From: Gaeumannomyces sp. JS-464
Taxonomy: Eukaryota > Ascomycota > Sordariomycetes > Magnaporthales > Magnaporthaceae
NCBI GenBank assembly: GCA_002197995.1
Contig: NGZR01000006.1
Coordinates: 682,001-746,000, forward strand
Length of the DNA stretch: 64,000 nucleotides
Direction: 5' to 3'
The position numbers were made by a program, and so were the translations under genes. Every line of letters starts with the position of its first letter. Positions within the stretch are counted from its first letter, which is position 1. Below the pieces are notes generated by a model. The model ran no database searches. It was not told where the DNA came from and saw only the letters and a list, made by a program, of their open reading frames with translations. This document shows, one piece after another, positions 46,940 through 58,059 of this stretch.

Positions 46940-47003
46940 TAACGTATTAAATGTAGCTTTGGTTTTTTTGCCGAGGTTTCGGGTTCGAATTTCGGCACAA
47001 CCG
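46940..47003 (+). other. tRNA-like motif in element E
   Basis: TATAACGTATTAAATG ... GCCGAGGTTTCGGG-TTCGAATTTCGGCACAACC, at the same place and orientation (antisense to gag-pol) as in A, B and F. Confidence 0.5.
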
Positions 47004-47340
47004 TTATTAGGAACCCAATTGTCGAGTTTTCGTCGATTGGTTTTTTAACTACTTTTGCTTTTACTAACCTTTTTGTAAATGCTTTTACCGGTATTTCGTA
47101 AAGCTTTTTAACAATTTATAAACTTAGTTGCTTTTTTCCACGTGTTTTCCTCGTGGCCGTACTTTTTCCATTTAATTAAGTACTTTTTAAGCCTATTTTT
47201 TAACTTATAATTTAAAACTTTTTCGATTTTATACTTTTATTTTAAGATAATTTCTATTAATTTATCGTTTTTAAAGCTCGATAATGTTAATTTAAATAAG
47301 GAAATATAAAAAACCGGGTGGGATTTTATAATTAGCAGTA

Positions 47341-49199
47341 ACGTAATTTACCACTAAGTGGGCCAAACCACCGAATAAGCCAAAACACGCGACCACGCGA
47401 CACTTTTTCTTTCGCAACCAATTCCTTTACCTATAATAATGTTAATGGGAAACGACGAAAGCCGGGTAATGCTTACCCTTTAAGCTTTGCAATCCAACCT
47501 AAAACTAAACGTGCGAAAAGCTGCAAAAATCTACTCGGTCGCGAAATCGACTTTAACGCGTCGAAAGCGTGGCCGACCTGCTCGACGCGACAGCGCGCCC
47601 AACTTTCGAAAGTTAACGGAATGCGAAAAGGAGGCGTTTGTTAAATACATATTTAAACTGGATTTCCGCGCATTTCCTCCCCGGCCTTTTAGTGTTAAAA
47701 ATATGGCTAATCGATTACTCGCCGAACGTAACGCGGCCACCGTCGGGACCAACTAGGTTGCGAGGTTTATTAAGCGCCGCGCAAAGCTCGGTACGTGCTG
47801 AATTCGAAAGTACAACTACCAAAAAGCCAAATGCGAAAATCCCAAGCTCGTTTTTACGTAGTTCGACCTTATGCGAAACACTATTAACAAATATGGCATT
47901 TAAAATAACGATATTTATAACTTCGACGAAACCGGCTTCCTTATAAGCATAATCGCGGCCGTTATAATTATTATAACATCGGAAAGCCGTAATAAAGCAA
48001 AGCTGGTCCAGCTTAACAACCGGAAATGGGCTATAATTATTTAAAAAGTTAATTATTGCGGCTAAGCGATCCTTTTTTTCATTATCGTTAAAAAGCAATA
48101 CCATTTAGCTAATTGGTATTCGAAAACCGACCTTTTACGCGATTAGGTTATTGCAATAAATTTTAATGGGTAAATTACGAACAAGCTCGGCTTAAAATGG
48201 ATTTAGCATTTCGATAAACATATTACAGCTCGTTCCACGAGGTCCTATCGTTTGTTAATGCTAAACGGTTACGAAAGCCACCATTTGACAAATTTCGAGC
48301 TTTATTACCAAAAACACAATATTATTACGCTTTGCATATTTTCGCATTCGTTTTACTTTTTTTAACCGCTTAACGTTAAATGCTTTAACCCGTTAAAAAA
48401 AGCGTACGGTTAATAAATCGAAAACTTAATAAGGTTACATATTAACCACGTAATTAAAGTCGAATTCCTTTTAGCTTTTAAAACGGCATTTTTTAATTTT
48501 ATAACCGAAAGAAACATTTAAAAAAGCTTTCGAAAGGCTGGTTTTGCTCCTTTTAATCCGAAATCGGTTTTGGAAAAGCTGGATATAAAGCTACGAATTT
48601 CAACTCCCCCGATAACGCTTTTAAACGACCCCGAACTTTAAACTTCCAAAACGCCCAAAACAGCTAGGGAAGTAATTTTGCAATTCGAACATATTAAAAC
48701 TCGGATTTCCAATTACTAAAGCAGCTTTTCGACTTTCATTTATATAGTTATAAACCAAATTGCAAAAGGGGCGAAAGCGATAATATAAAGTGGCCCTTTT
48801 TTAAGCCGAAATGTTTACGTTTAAAAAGGCGAACAAAGCGCTAAGTAAACGCCGGAAAGCCAAAAAAATACGCGTCCAACTAGAAAGGTTATTTATTATT
48901 AAAAAGGTACGAAATGTTTTAAACCAGAAAAAGCTGGATGGATAGCTACAGTAAAAAATGCGCGATTATAAAAGTCCGGAAAAAAGGGCGACGACAACTC
49001 GTCGGCGATGTAACATTTGCGGCAAAACCGGATATAATGCGCGCACTTGTTAAAAGGAAGTAAAAACGTCCGATGTACACAGTTTTAAATAGTTTAAATG
49101 CATTTTTAGCGTTATTGGGTTGGTATGCGCGTCGATTAACCAAAGGTTGGAATGGCGTGGCCCATTCGGTGGTTTAGCCCATTCGGTGGTAAACCACGT
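47341..49199 (+). mobile_element. D3: Fot1/pogo-like transposon in element E
   Basis: 1859 bp flanked by TA (47339-47340 and 49200-49201). The left terminus reads ACGTAATTTACCACTAAGT; the right reads ...CATTCGGTGGTAAACCACGT. The inner terminus uses GTGGGCC and CGGTGG motifs, so D3 and D4 form a different terminal subfamily from D1 and D2. Confidence 0.87.
47487..49110 (+). pseudogene. D3 transposase (Fot1/pogo family)
   Basis: Opens MQSNLKLNVRKAAKIYSVAK with a psq-type HTH, then RKRGRPARRD and a CENP-B-type HTH (EKEAFVKYI ... RLLAERNAA). The first catalytic motif is intact (YNFDETGF, about 47925). The second reads LMLNGYES and the third PLNVKCFNPLKKAYG, so two catalytic Asp residues have become Asn. 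Stops fall after residue 90 and onwards. It ends near an SSFSTFIY segment and a decayed zinc-knuckle end. Related to D1/D2 along its whole length. Confidence 0.83.
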
Positions 49200-49201
49200 T
49201 A

Positions 49202-49576
49202 ATTTAAATTTGTAATTTACATTTAAAACCTTTTTTAATATTTTAAACGGTTTTAATTTTTTATAATTTAGTTTATCGCTTGGTCGTTTCGTTTTAATAT
49301 TTCGTCGAAAAAGATAAACGTTATTCTTTTTTTTAAAAGTCGGTTTTTCGATTTTTTCTTTGTTTATTTAAATAGTTATACGGTGTTGTAGCTTTTTTAA
49401 CTTTATTTAAAAATGTTTATGCAATTTGGTAAACTTCGTTATTTATATTTCCGCCGTTAAAGTATGCTTTTTTGCTTTAGGTTTTTTATACGCCGTGGGC
49501 GTAAACCCGTAATTCGCATAAAACGGTATAATTTTTATGCTTTTATAAATTAAATTGTTATAAGCGAATTAAGCTA
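49202..49576 (-). other. Element E segment between D3 and D4
   Basis: Corresponds to about 3660-4032 of element A (integrase C-terminal region). It includes the stretch coding for the GPFK-like motif preceding the chromodomain. Interrupted by stops. Confidence 0.5.
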
Positions 49577-51438
49577 ACGTAATCCATTAATAAGTGGGCT
49601 ATATTAGCGAATGGGCCACGATACGCGACCACGCGACACTTTTTTTCTCGCGACCAATTCCTTTACCAATAATAATGTTAACGGAAAACGACGAAAGCCA
49701 AATAATCCTTACTTTTTAAACTTTGCAATCCAACCTAAAACTAAGCATACGGAAAGCTGCGAAAATCTATTCGGTCGCGAGATTAACTTTAACGCGTTAA
49801 AAGCGCGACTAACCTGCTCGACGCGATTGCATGCCCAAATTACAAAAATTAACGAAATCCGAAAAAAAAGCGCTTGTTAAATACATATTCGAGCTGGATT
49901 TTCGCGCATTCCCTCCCCGGTATTTTGGTGTTAAAAATATGGCCAACCGATTGCTCGCCGAACGTAACGCGGGCGCCGTCGGTAAATGCTAAGTCGAAAG
50001 GTTCGTTAAACGCCGCCCAAAGCTCGGCACGCGCTAAGTTCGAAAATACGATTACTAAAAAGCCAAATGCGAAAATCCCAAACTCGTTTTTGCCTAATTC
50101 GACCTTATGCGGAACATTATAGCTAAATATAGCATTTTAAATAACGACATTTATAATTTCGACGAAACCGGTTTCCTTATAGGCATAATCGCCGCTATTA
50201 TAGTTATTATAACATCGGAAAGCCGTAGTAAAGCAAAGCTAGTTTAGCTTAGCAACCGAAAATGGGCTACAATTATTTAAAAGGTTAACTATTACGGTTA
50301 AGCGATTTTTCTTTTTATTATCGTTAAAAGGTAATACTATTTGGCCAATTAGTATTCGAAAACCGGCTTTTTACGCGATTAAGTTATTTTAACGAATGCT
50401 AACGGGTAAACTACGAACGAGCTCGGCTTAAAATGGATTCGGCATTTCGATAAACACATAGCATCGCGCATAAAAAGCCATTATCGTTTATTAATGCTAA
50501 ACGGCTACGAAAGTTACCATTCGACGGATTTCGAGCTTTATTGCTAAAAACATAACATTATTACGCTTTGCATACTTTCGCATTCGTTTTACTTTTTTTA
50601 ACCGCTTAACGTTAAATGTTTTAGCCCGTTAAAAAAAGCGTACGGTTAACAAATCGAAGGTTTAATAAAATTACACGTTAGTTACATAATTAAAATCGAA
50701 TTCCTTTCGGCGTTTAAAGCGGCATTTTTTAATTTTATAACCGAAAAAACATTTAAAAAGGCTTTCGAAAGGCTAGCTTTGCTTTTTTTAATCCGGAATC
50801 GGTTTTAAAAAAGCTGGATGTAAAGCTACGAACTTTAACTCCCCCGATAACGCTTTTAAACAACCCCGAACCTTAAACCTCCAAAACGCCCAGGACAGCT
50901 AGGGAAGCAACTTCGCAATCCGAATATATTAAAACTCGGATTTCCAATTATCAAAGCAGCTTTCCGACTTCCATTTATATAACTGTGGACCAAATTGGCA
51001 AAAAAGGGCGAAAGCGATAATGCATAAAATGGCCCTTTTCCAAACCGAAATGTCTACGTTTAAAAAGGCGAACGAAGCACTAAGCAAACGCCGGAAGGCC
51101 AAAAAAACACGCGTTCGACTAAAAGGGTTACTTACTATTAAAAAGGTACGAAATGTTTTAAACTAAAAGGAGCTGGATGGATAGTTACAGTAAAAAATGC
51201 GCGATTATAGGGGTCCGGAAAGGAGGGCGACGACGATTCGTCGGCGATGTGGCACTTGCGGCAAAACCGGACATAATGCGCGCACTTGTTAGGAGGAAGT
51301 AAAAACGTCCGATATACATAGTTTTAAGTAGTTTAAATGCATTTTTGGCGTTTTTAGGTTGGCATGCGCGTTAATTAACCAAAGGTTAAAATGGCGTGGC
51401 CCATTCGGTGGTTTGGCCCACTCGGTGGTAAACCACGT
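49577..51438 (+). mobile_element. D4: Fot1/pogo-like transposon in element E
   Basis: 1862 bp flanked by TA (49575-49576 and 51439-51440). The left terminus ACGTAATCCATTAATAAGTG and the right ...CACTCGGTGGTAAACCACGT are of the D3 type. The host sequence on the two sides is not contiguous in element A: about 310 bp are absent. Confidence 0.85.
49720..51330 (+). pseudogene. D4 transposase (Fot1/pogo family)
   Basis: The most decayed of the four copies. Segments of the CENP-B-type HTH, the YNFDETGF motif (about 50150) and the PLKKAYG motif (about 50630) are readable, but no frame longer than about 90 residues survives. A zinc-knuckle-like end is visible near 51250 (CGTCGKTGHNARTC-like). Orientation is the same as D3, and the two copies lie only about 0.4 kb apart. 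Confidence 0.78.
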
Positions 51439-54400
51439 TATTACTAATACATTATCGTTTTTAACTTTAATTAACAATTTTTAAATTGGAAAAGCTTAAT
51501 AATAAAATCCATAATAACGTTTTACCACGCTTTGCTCGGTGCTAGCAGCGGTTGCAAAAACCTAAAAAGCTTTATATTTGCTAGCTTTATTTTTAATATA
51601 GCTTTCGTAATTTTTTATTGCGTTTTATATTTCGGCTCGAGTTTTTACAAACCCGTAATATTATTATAACCGTTTTTACGTTTTTTTTACGTTTTAATAA
51701 CTATGTGCTAATTAGTTATAAACTTGTTAAATTTTTTTTAAGGTTTAAACTTTTCACTATCGAATTGTTTTAGCGAGCATACATTATGCCGGAATTAAAA
51801 ATTCGTTTGGTTTTTCCGTTAAAATTATTTATATTTCCTTAGGTATTGCGACTTAATAGTCCGGTTATCGGTTTAAAGAATTCGCCCGGCCGTTTTTCGA
51901 CCTTTTCCGGTATTTAATCCAAACGTTATAGTTTTACAAAAATTTACTTTAACGGATTTGTCGTTTATTTAAGTTTTTGCTAATAGTAAAATATGTTAAG
52001 TTTTTATAATCCGTATATATTATAACTTAATGCTTCGCTTTGTAAAAATGTGGCCGCCACTTTTTAAGCGTTTAAATAATTACTAAAAGTTTTTTATTAT
52101 AAATTTGGTAATTTAATTTAAATTTATCCAATTTTTGCGAAAAGAACGCGTAAAAATATAACCGTTTTTAATTGTTTCGTTATCCAAATTAGCTATTAAT
52201 CGCGTAATTCGACGCGTCCGTTTTAACTTTAAAAAGTTTTTTTAAATTTGGAAATGCTAATATTAATTTTTTTTAATACGGCGTTCCGTAATTATTTGAA
52301 AGATTTTTATTTTTATCTTTTCCAATGAAATTAGTGGTTATTTTTAGTAAAATTCGTAAATATAGTATAGCGATTTTGCTATAGCCACGGATAAATCGTT
52401 TATAAAAGTTTAAAAATCCTAAAAACCTTCGTATTTCCATAACATTTTTAAATATAAACCATTTTTTAATTTTTTAACTTTTTTAGGATTTATATAAACC
52501 TATTTAAATGTAATTACGAATTTTAAAAAAGCGACTTTTTGCAAATACCATTCGCATTTTTTTAGTTTAACGAAAAGCTTTGCATTAAACAGCTTTTAAA
52601 GCACTTTATATACGTATTACTTATGCTTTTTTATCGTTTTCGAAAAAATTAAAATATCGTCCAAATACGCGAGGATAAAATTATCGAGGTATTCGCGTAG
52701 CATATAGTTAATTATTTTTTGTAACGTAATTAATGCATTAGTAAACCCGAAAGTTATTATTAAAAATTTATAACATTTAAGCTTTATTTTAAAAGCCGTA
52801 AGCTATTTTTAACCCTTTTAATTCGTATTAAGTTATAAGCTTTTCGTAAATTTAAAACCGTAAAATATTAAGCTTTTCCGAGCTTATCGCGTAATTCGTC
52901 GATAAAAGGTAAAAAATATCGATTTTTAATAATAGCTTTATTTAACGGTCGGGGTAATCGATACATATTCGCTTTGTCCCGTTTTTCTTTTTTTTTTATA
53001 AAATTTCGTATTTTATTAAAAAATTAAAAGGTTTAATGTGCCTTTTCCGGAGGTTTTTTTCTAGTTACTTTTTTAGCACTTTTTATTACTAAAGGCTAAA
53101 TTAATATAGCTTTTAATATTTAAGCTACGTTTTTGGTTTAAACTTTATTTTAAAATCGAACGGTTTATATTTGGGAAATACCGTTTTTAAATGTTTTTAT
53201 ACAATTTCTCGTACTTATAATATTTTTTCGAAACATTCGCGAGCCGTTTTTTAATATTAGTTTAGTCGTTTTTATCGCTTTCCATTTTAAATAATTATGT
53301 ACTCGTCGATATTAAATGTAAAAGTAAACCGCTAAATTTTATTACCGTTATAACCTTTTTTTTTAATTTTTATATTTACGGTTTAAGGCTTGTAATTGGT
53401 AAACCGTTTTAATTACTCGTAATTTCTTTTATTAAACCTAGCCGTTAACCTAATTTATCCGTAAATTATTTTCCTAAACTAAAAAATTCCGAAAATTACA
53501 TTTCCTTTTTTTATATCCAACTTATCCAATATAATAATAACATTTTCCCTATTCCGGGTACGTAATGTTACTAGCTGTATTTTTCGGTCGATTTATCCTT
53601 TATTATAAACGACGGGTATTTTTTTAACCATTTTTAATTAGTACGATTAATGTTTCCGTTTTATGGGAATTTTATACCGTTTAACCGTTTATAGCGATAC
53701 ATAATCGCTTTATATTTCGCAATCGATTATTATTTTAACTTTTTTTTTAATATTTTATCCGAAATGTTAATAGGTTGTACGGTTAATTCGATTTTACTAT
53801 TGCGAGAGTTTTTATCGGTTTTTCTTTTTTTCCATTCCGTGCTTTTCGTTTAAATAGTTTATTTAGTTTTTTAATTAAAAAAACGAGTACCGTACGTTTA
53901 TTTTTATCCGGGTCGAACGGGGCGTAAGTTTATGCAATTTTTTAATACCAGGCTTTCGCCTTTTATACTATATGCTTTTTGCATTTCGCAATTTCGCACT
54001 TTTTTTAATTAAACGTTTTAATAACATATAGCATTAAATACCGTTTGCTAAGTTTAAAAACTACGGTAAACTTACCGATTTAAGCTAATTTTTACCGTGG
54101 TAATTGGAATGCCAAACGGGGTTTAACTTTAAATTTGCTTCCCATTTTCCGTGGAAAAAAATCGTACTTAAATTTAGGTTGTAAGTGAAATTTGCACTTT
54201 TTGTAAATACATTTTGCTAAAAAAAGTGCAAATGTTTAAAGTGTTTAATATCGATATTAGGGTAATTTTCGAAGTTTAACGCAGCTTATTTTAGCTTATT
54301 TACGTCGTTAAACTTATAGCCAGCATATTTAACCTCTTATTAGTTATTAAACCACGATAAAAGTTAACCGTTATTTCCGTTTACCGGAATGGCGTAATAT

Positions 54401-56000
54401 AACGGTTTATCGGGGTATTTTAAACCTTAACGTTTTAAAAACATTTCGAAACGTCGAAAGGTGCAAAAATACGCTGGTCTTTTTAATTTGCTTAACTTTT
54501 TCGAATTATAAGTATAAAGGTTACACCGTTTAAACCTTTTGCTCGTTTTTAAAACTCGGTTATTTTAAAATTTCGACCGTTTTAATTTATTTTAACGTCG
54601 GTATCGGAATTTTCGGGTTTGCGAAAAAGGTAAGTTTAACCTAAAAGCTCCTTTTGCTAAACTACGTTCTTTTTTATATCGTTTGCTAGGACCGCTTTTT
54701 TTTAAACCCCGTAAAAAGCGGCGTCGTTTTCCTTTTCCGAATTCGTAAGCCCGGAAACGACGCGTTGCTCGCTTTTGCTATTATATTTAAACCTCGTAGC
54801 TTTAAGCATACAAACGCTTCGAGGTTTGTAAAAGTACTATCCGGTAACCTTTTTATTAAATTAATATGTAATATATATTTCGTCGTAATATTTAATTAAA
54901 CGCTAACCCGAAGCATAACCCTTTTAATGTTAAATATTTTTGCGTTCGTTAAAAGCAAGCCATTTAGCGGTTATTATCCTATTAAAAGCAATTTGCTTTA
55001 ATATAGCCGGTTTATTTACATTTAAAACATTTCCCGTTTTTCGGGTTTACTTTTGCTTTTTTTATTGCTTTTATTACTAGTAAACAACTCCCGCACTAAG
55101 GTTTATAAAGCTTAAATGCGTTTTATAAGCCGTAATAAATTGCTATTTAGCATTTTTTAATTAGCTTTATTATTTTATGCCGTACTTTTAAAACCATATC
55201 CTTTTTTTTCTTATTATCGTTCGTATAATTAGTCGTTAATACGGACCGCGTTTTAAACGTAATCCGTAAAAAACTTAAAGCGATCCTATTTTACGAATTT
55301 ATTTTTTACATTTTCGCGTAACCCGTTATAAAAATGCAATATTAACGTAGCGTTGCTTTAATTAAGCTTAATGCTAATTCGTTAAAAATCCACGGCGTAT
55401 TTAACTACGGGCTTTTGCTATTTAAAACCTAGCAAGTTTTTTTTTGCGATTTTGGTTTCGTCGATTATACCGAACACTTTTCCAACCTTTTTTTTCGAAA
55501 GTTTCAAAACTAGCGAAAATAATTTTAATGGTTTTCTAGTTACTTTTATATTTTTTAAAATAATCGTTTTAGGTCGGCTAAAACCATTTTTTCACTTTAC
55601 CGTTTAATTTAATAATAGCGTAAATAACCTTTTATTCCTCGCTTATAAACTACTATTTATAAAATTTAAAATAACTTTTGCATTCGGCAAAAAACGTTTT
55701 AAATTTGCCGCTTTCTTTTTCGTAAAGGTTTAAAAACGGGAATTTATACGCTCGGACTGCGATAAATGCTTTAAAAAATATTAACTTTGCAGTAAGTTGC
55801 TTTATTTCAGCCTAGCTTTTAACGATTTCGTCCGTTATAAGCTTAAAAAGGCTAGCCGTATTAGCGGTTTCGTTAAGGTTATACTTAACACCGTTAAAGG
55901 TAAAAACCGTGGTTTTTTCCTTTTTAAGCTTTTTATTACTGCTCGCTATAATTATATTATTTTTTCCTTTTAACGAAGTACTTAACAAAATTAGTTAAAA

Positions 56001-56455
56001 TGTTATAATTAAAGGTTTACTTTTAAAACAAGGCATTTTAAAAGTGGAAAGAACAATATCGTTATTACTAGTTAATAAAAAAAACATGTAACTTAAAAAG
56101 ACAATTTAATTGCTTGCTTTAAAAAATGCCTAAAAGTTAACTTAAATTAACTAATGCCAAAGTTTTAATTTAAACTACCTAAAATAATAAGAAACCCATT
56201 CTTTATATATACGCTGTTTTATTTTAGTAGTTTTTTAAATTTGTTACTTTGCTTACAAATTTAAAAATCCCTTTAAATTTGTAGCTTTGCCTACAAATTT
56301 AAAAATCCTTTTAAATTTATAGCTTTGCCCACAAATCCAAAGATTTAAGTTTAAATAAGCTTGTTACGTAACTCCGCGAGTTTACGCGCGGGGCAAAGGC
56401 ACTACCCGAGGCCCCTCCCGCTTTGTTTCCTAAGGCCTGCATACTGGTCGTAACA
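56001..56455 (-). repeat. 5' LTR of element E (right copy)
   Basis: 455 bp, TGTTATAATTAAAGG...CTGGTCGTAACA, with three satellite units; the partner has two. It is more RIPed than the left copy. Confidence 0.88.
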
Positions 56456-56479
56456 CTCCTTTCCGCTAAAAGCAACCCA

Positions 56480-57832
56480 CGAAGCGAATAGTTGGAAACC
56501 TTACTTTTTAAAATACGCTAAAAAGGCGCTACTAAGCCAGCCAGCCCTTTTCCGAAAGGACGGAAAGCCTGCCAGCGCTATCGAACTTAACGACGCGCTC
56601 GATTCGACACGCGCAACCCCGGCTACTTACGCATCGGCGGCCCGGGCGGGCTATTAACAACCTTAACAATCCGCACAAACTTTACGAGGTCGTGCACTTT
56701 AAGCGCCCCGGGCACCCCGGGCGACCCGTTAACCAGCTGGCTTTAAACCCGACTTTTAAATTTTAATTAAAATTCCGGAAAAACGGCAAGCCTAGGTTAA
56801 TAACTAAACGGGTTTTAACTTTCGCAAAACCCTCGCCGATAGCAAAAACTTGCCGTTTATTATAGCGAACGTCCCCGAAGCTTACCGAATCCCAACGGGA
56901 TTTGTATTAAAAGTTAAAACGGCTGATATTTAAAACCGGCTTTTTTAGCACCGTTTAGAACTAAGCCGCTTTTATAACGCCGAACGCGTCGAAAAGCCCG
57001 AACGTTAACTTAACTATATCGTTTTTAGCTGCTTAACCACTTTGGTAAACGGTTTTAAACAAGGAATCCTAATATCGGAAAAACTGGTTTGGGAAAAGGT
57101 GGAAGCTCAAACAGGAATTAAACCGGTAAGCGTTAAGCCCTTCGAGGCCGGCGCAAATTATTAAGGGCTTATATCGTGCATTATATCCTTTTATACGCAT
57201 GTGGCCGGGTTTAAGCTTTAGGGAATCACTTTGTTTTCGCGCCGCATTAAACGCCACCCGCTGGTTATATAACACACCTTTGGCTGCCACGGCTTTTACG
57301 TAGCCCGCAATTGTGCTCGTCCCGAAAAATGCCTCCGATGCGGGAAAATAAACGACGACCGCTATGTATAGCCGTATACGGCCCCCCGCAATGCACAAAC
57401 TGCTTAGGCCCGTACCCGGCCGACCACCCGAACTGCTTTATAAAGCCGGTACGGGTAAACGAAATGCTAAAGCATTTAACCCACGGGGAAAAAGGCGTTG
57501 TTAAAAGGTTAAGCGTGCAAGCGTACCGGGCGGCGGAGGCCACCGCCGCCGCCGTTGCCGCTGTTACCGCTAATACCCCTCCTGCAACCGCTGCTATTAC
57601 GGGCAATTCCGTTATAGTTGCTAACCCGACGGCGGACCATAACACCGCTACCGTTATTACTGCGGCCGCTAGTAGTACTGCTAACGCCGCTATTTCCGCC
57701 ACCTTTGTAGCCGCCACTACCCCCGCCGTCGTAGCAAACCCGGCAGGTCCGCCGGCCTTTAAAAGCTTAGCCCGTACGGTTGGCAAGAAAAAGCACCTCG
57801 CAAAACGATTTAAGGTTTGCTTTAATAACTAA
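56480..57832 (+). pseudogene. LINE (Tad1-type) ORF1, gag-like, with zinc knuckles
   Basis: ORF1 of Tad1-type LINEs binds the element's RNA. Here an N-terminal part with scattered stops leads to CHGFYVARNCARPEKCLRCGK (from 57285). After one lost base, the frame at 57311-57832 reads CIAVYGPPQCTNCLGPYPADHPNC. These are tandem CCHC-type knuckles in the usual place. The open frame then continues as a long Ala-rich low-complexity tail (AATAAAVAAVTANTPPATAA ...) ending KVCFNN. The start is not determinable. Confidence 0.72.
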
Positions 57833-57930
57833 TACGAAGTATTAGCAAATATGGAGTTAAACCCTCCCGAGCCCGAGGAGGTTATCGATATAACCGAAAA
57901 TCCTTTGGAAAAAACCGCCGCACCCGCCGG

Positions 57931-58037
57931 CTAACAGCCCTAAAGCTAACAGCCTTAAAGTTAACAGCTTTAAAGTTAACAGCTTTAAAGCTAACAGCTT
58001 TAAAACTAACAGCTTTAAAACTAACAGCCTTAAAGCC
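57931..58037 (+). repeat. 15-bp minisatellite, formerly a (QQPQS)n coding repeat
   Basis: About seven copies of a 15-bp unit such as CTAACAGCTTTAAAG. In frame it reads TAA CAG CYT TAA AGC, i.e. a Gln-Gln-Pro-Gln-Ser repeat whose CAA codons have all become TAA while the CAG codons survive. The last unit keeps one CAA. It lies just after the ORF1 open frame. Confidence 0.75.
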
Positions 58038-58059
58038 AAAACCCCTAATTTGCCACCGC

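Larger units (their letters stand above)
47105..55990 (-). pseudogene. Element E gag-pol-chromodomain, split by D3 and D4
   Basis: Right to left: gag (about 55950-55030), zinc knuckle near 54980-55025, protease, RT, RNase H, integrase (about 51450-51900) and a chromodomain near 47105-47236. The RT box at 52656-52667 still reads YLDD, whereas A, B, C and F have YLND. The many stops elsewhere mean it is nonetheless inactive. The site at 53771 is empty of the MITE seen in A. D3 inserted at TA 47339-47340 and D4 at TA 49575-49576. Confidence 0.82.
45830..56455 (-). mobile_element. Element E: Ty3/gypsy chromovirus, minus strand, with two Fot1-like insertions
   Basis: LTRs lie at 45830-46245 and 56001-56455. 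The TSD is CTTCT on the left and CTCCT (56456-56460) on the right, one C/T transition apart. Its interior is colinear with element A. D3 (47341-49199) and D4 (49577-51438) split the region between the chromodomain and the integrase. About 310 bp present in A (about 4033-4343) are missing at the D4 site. Confidence 0.9.
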
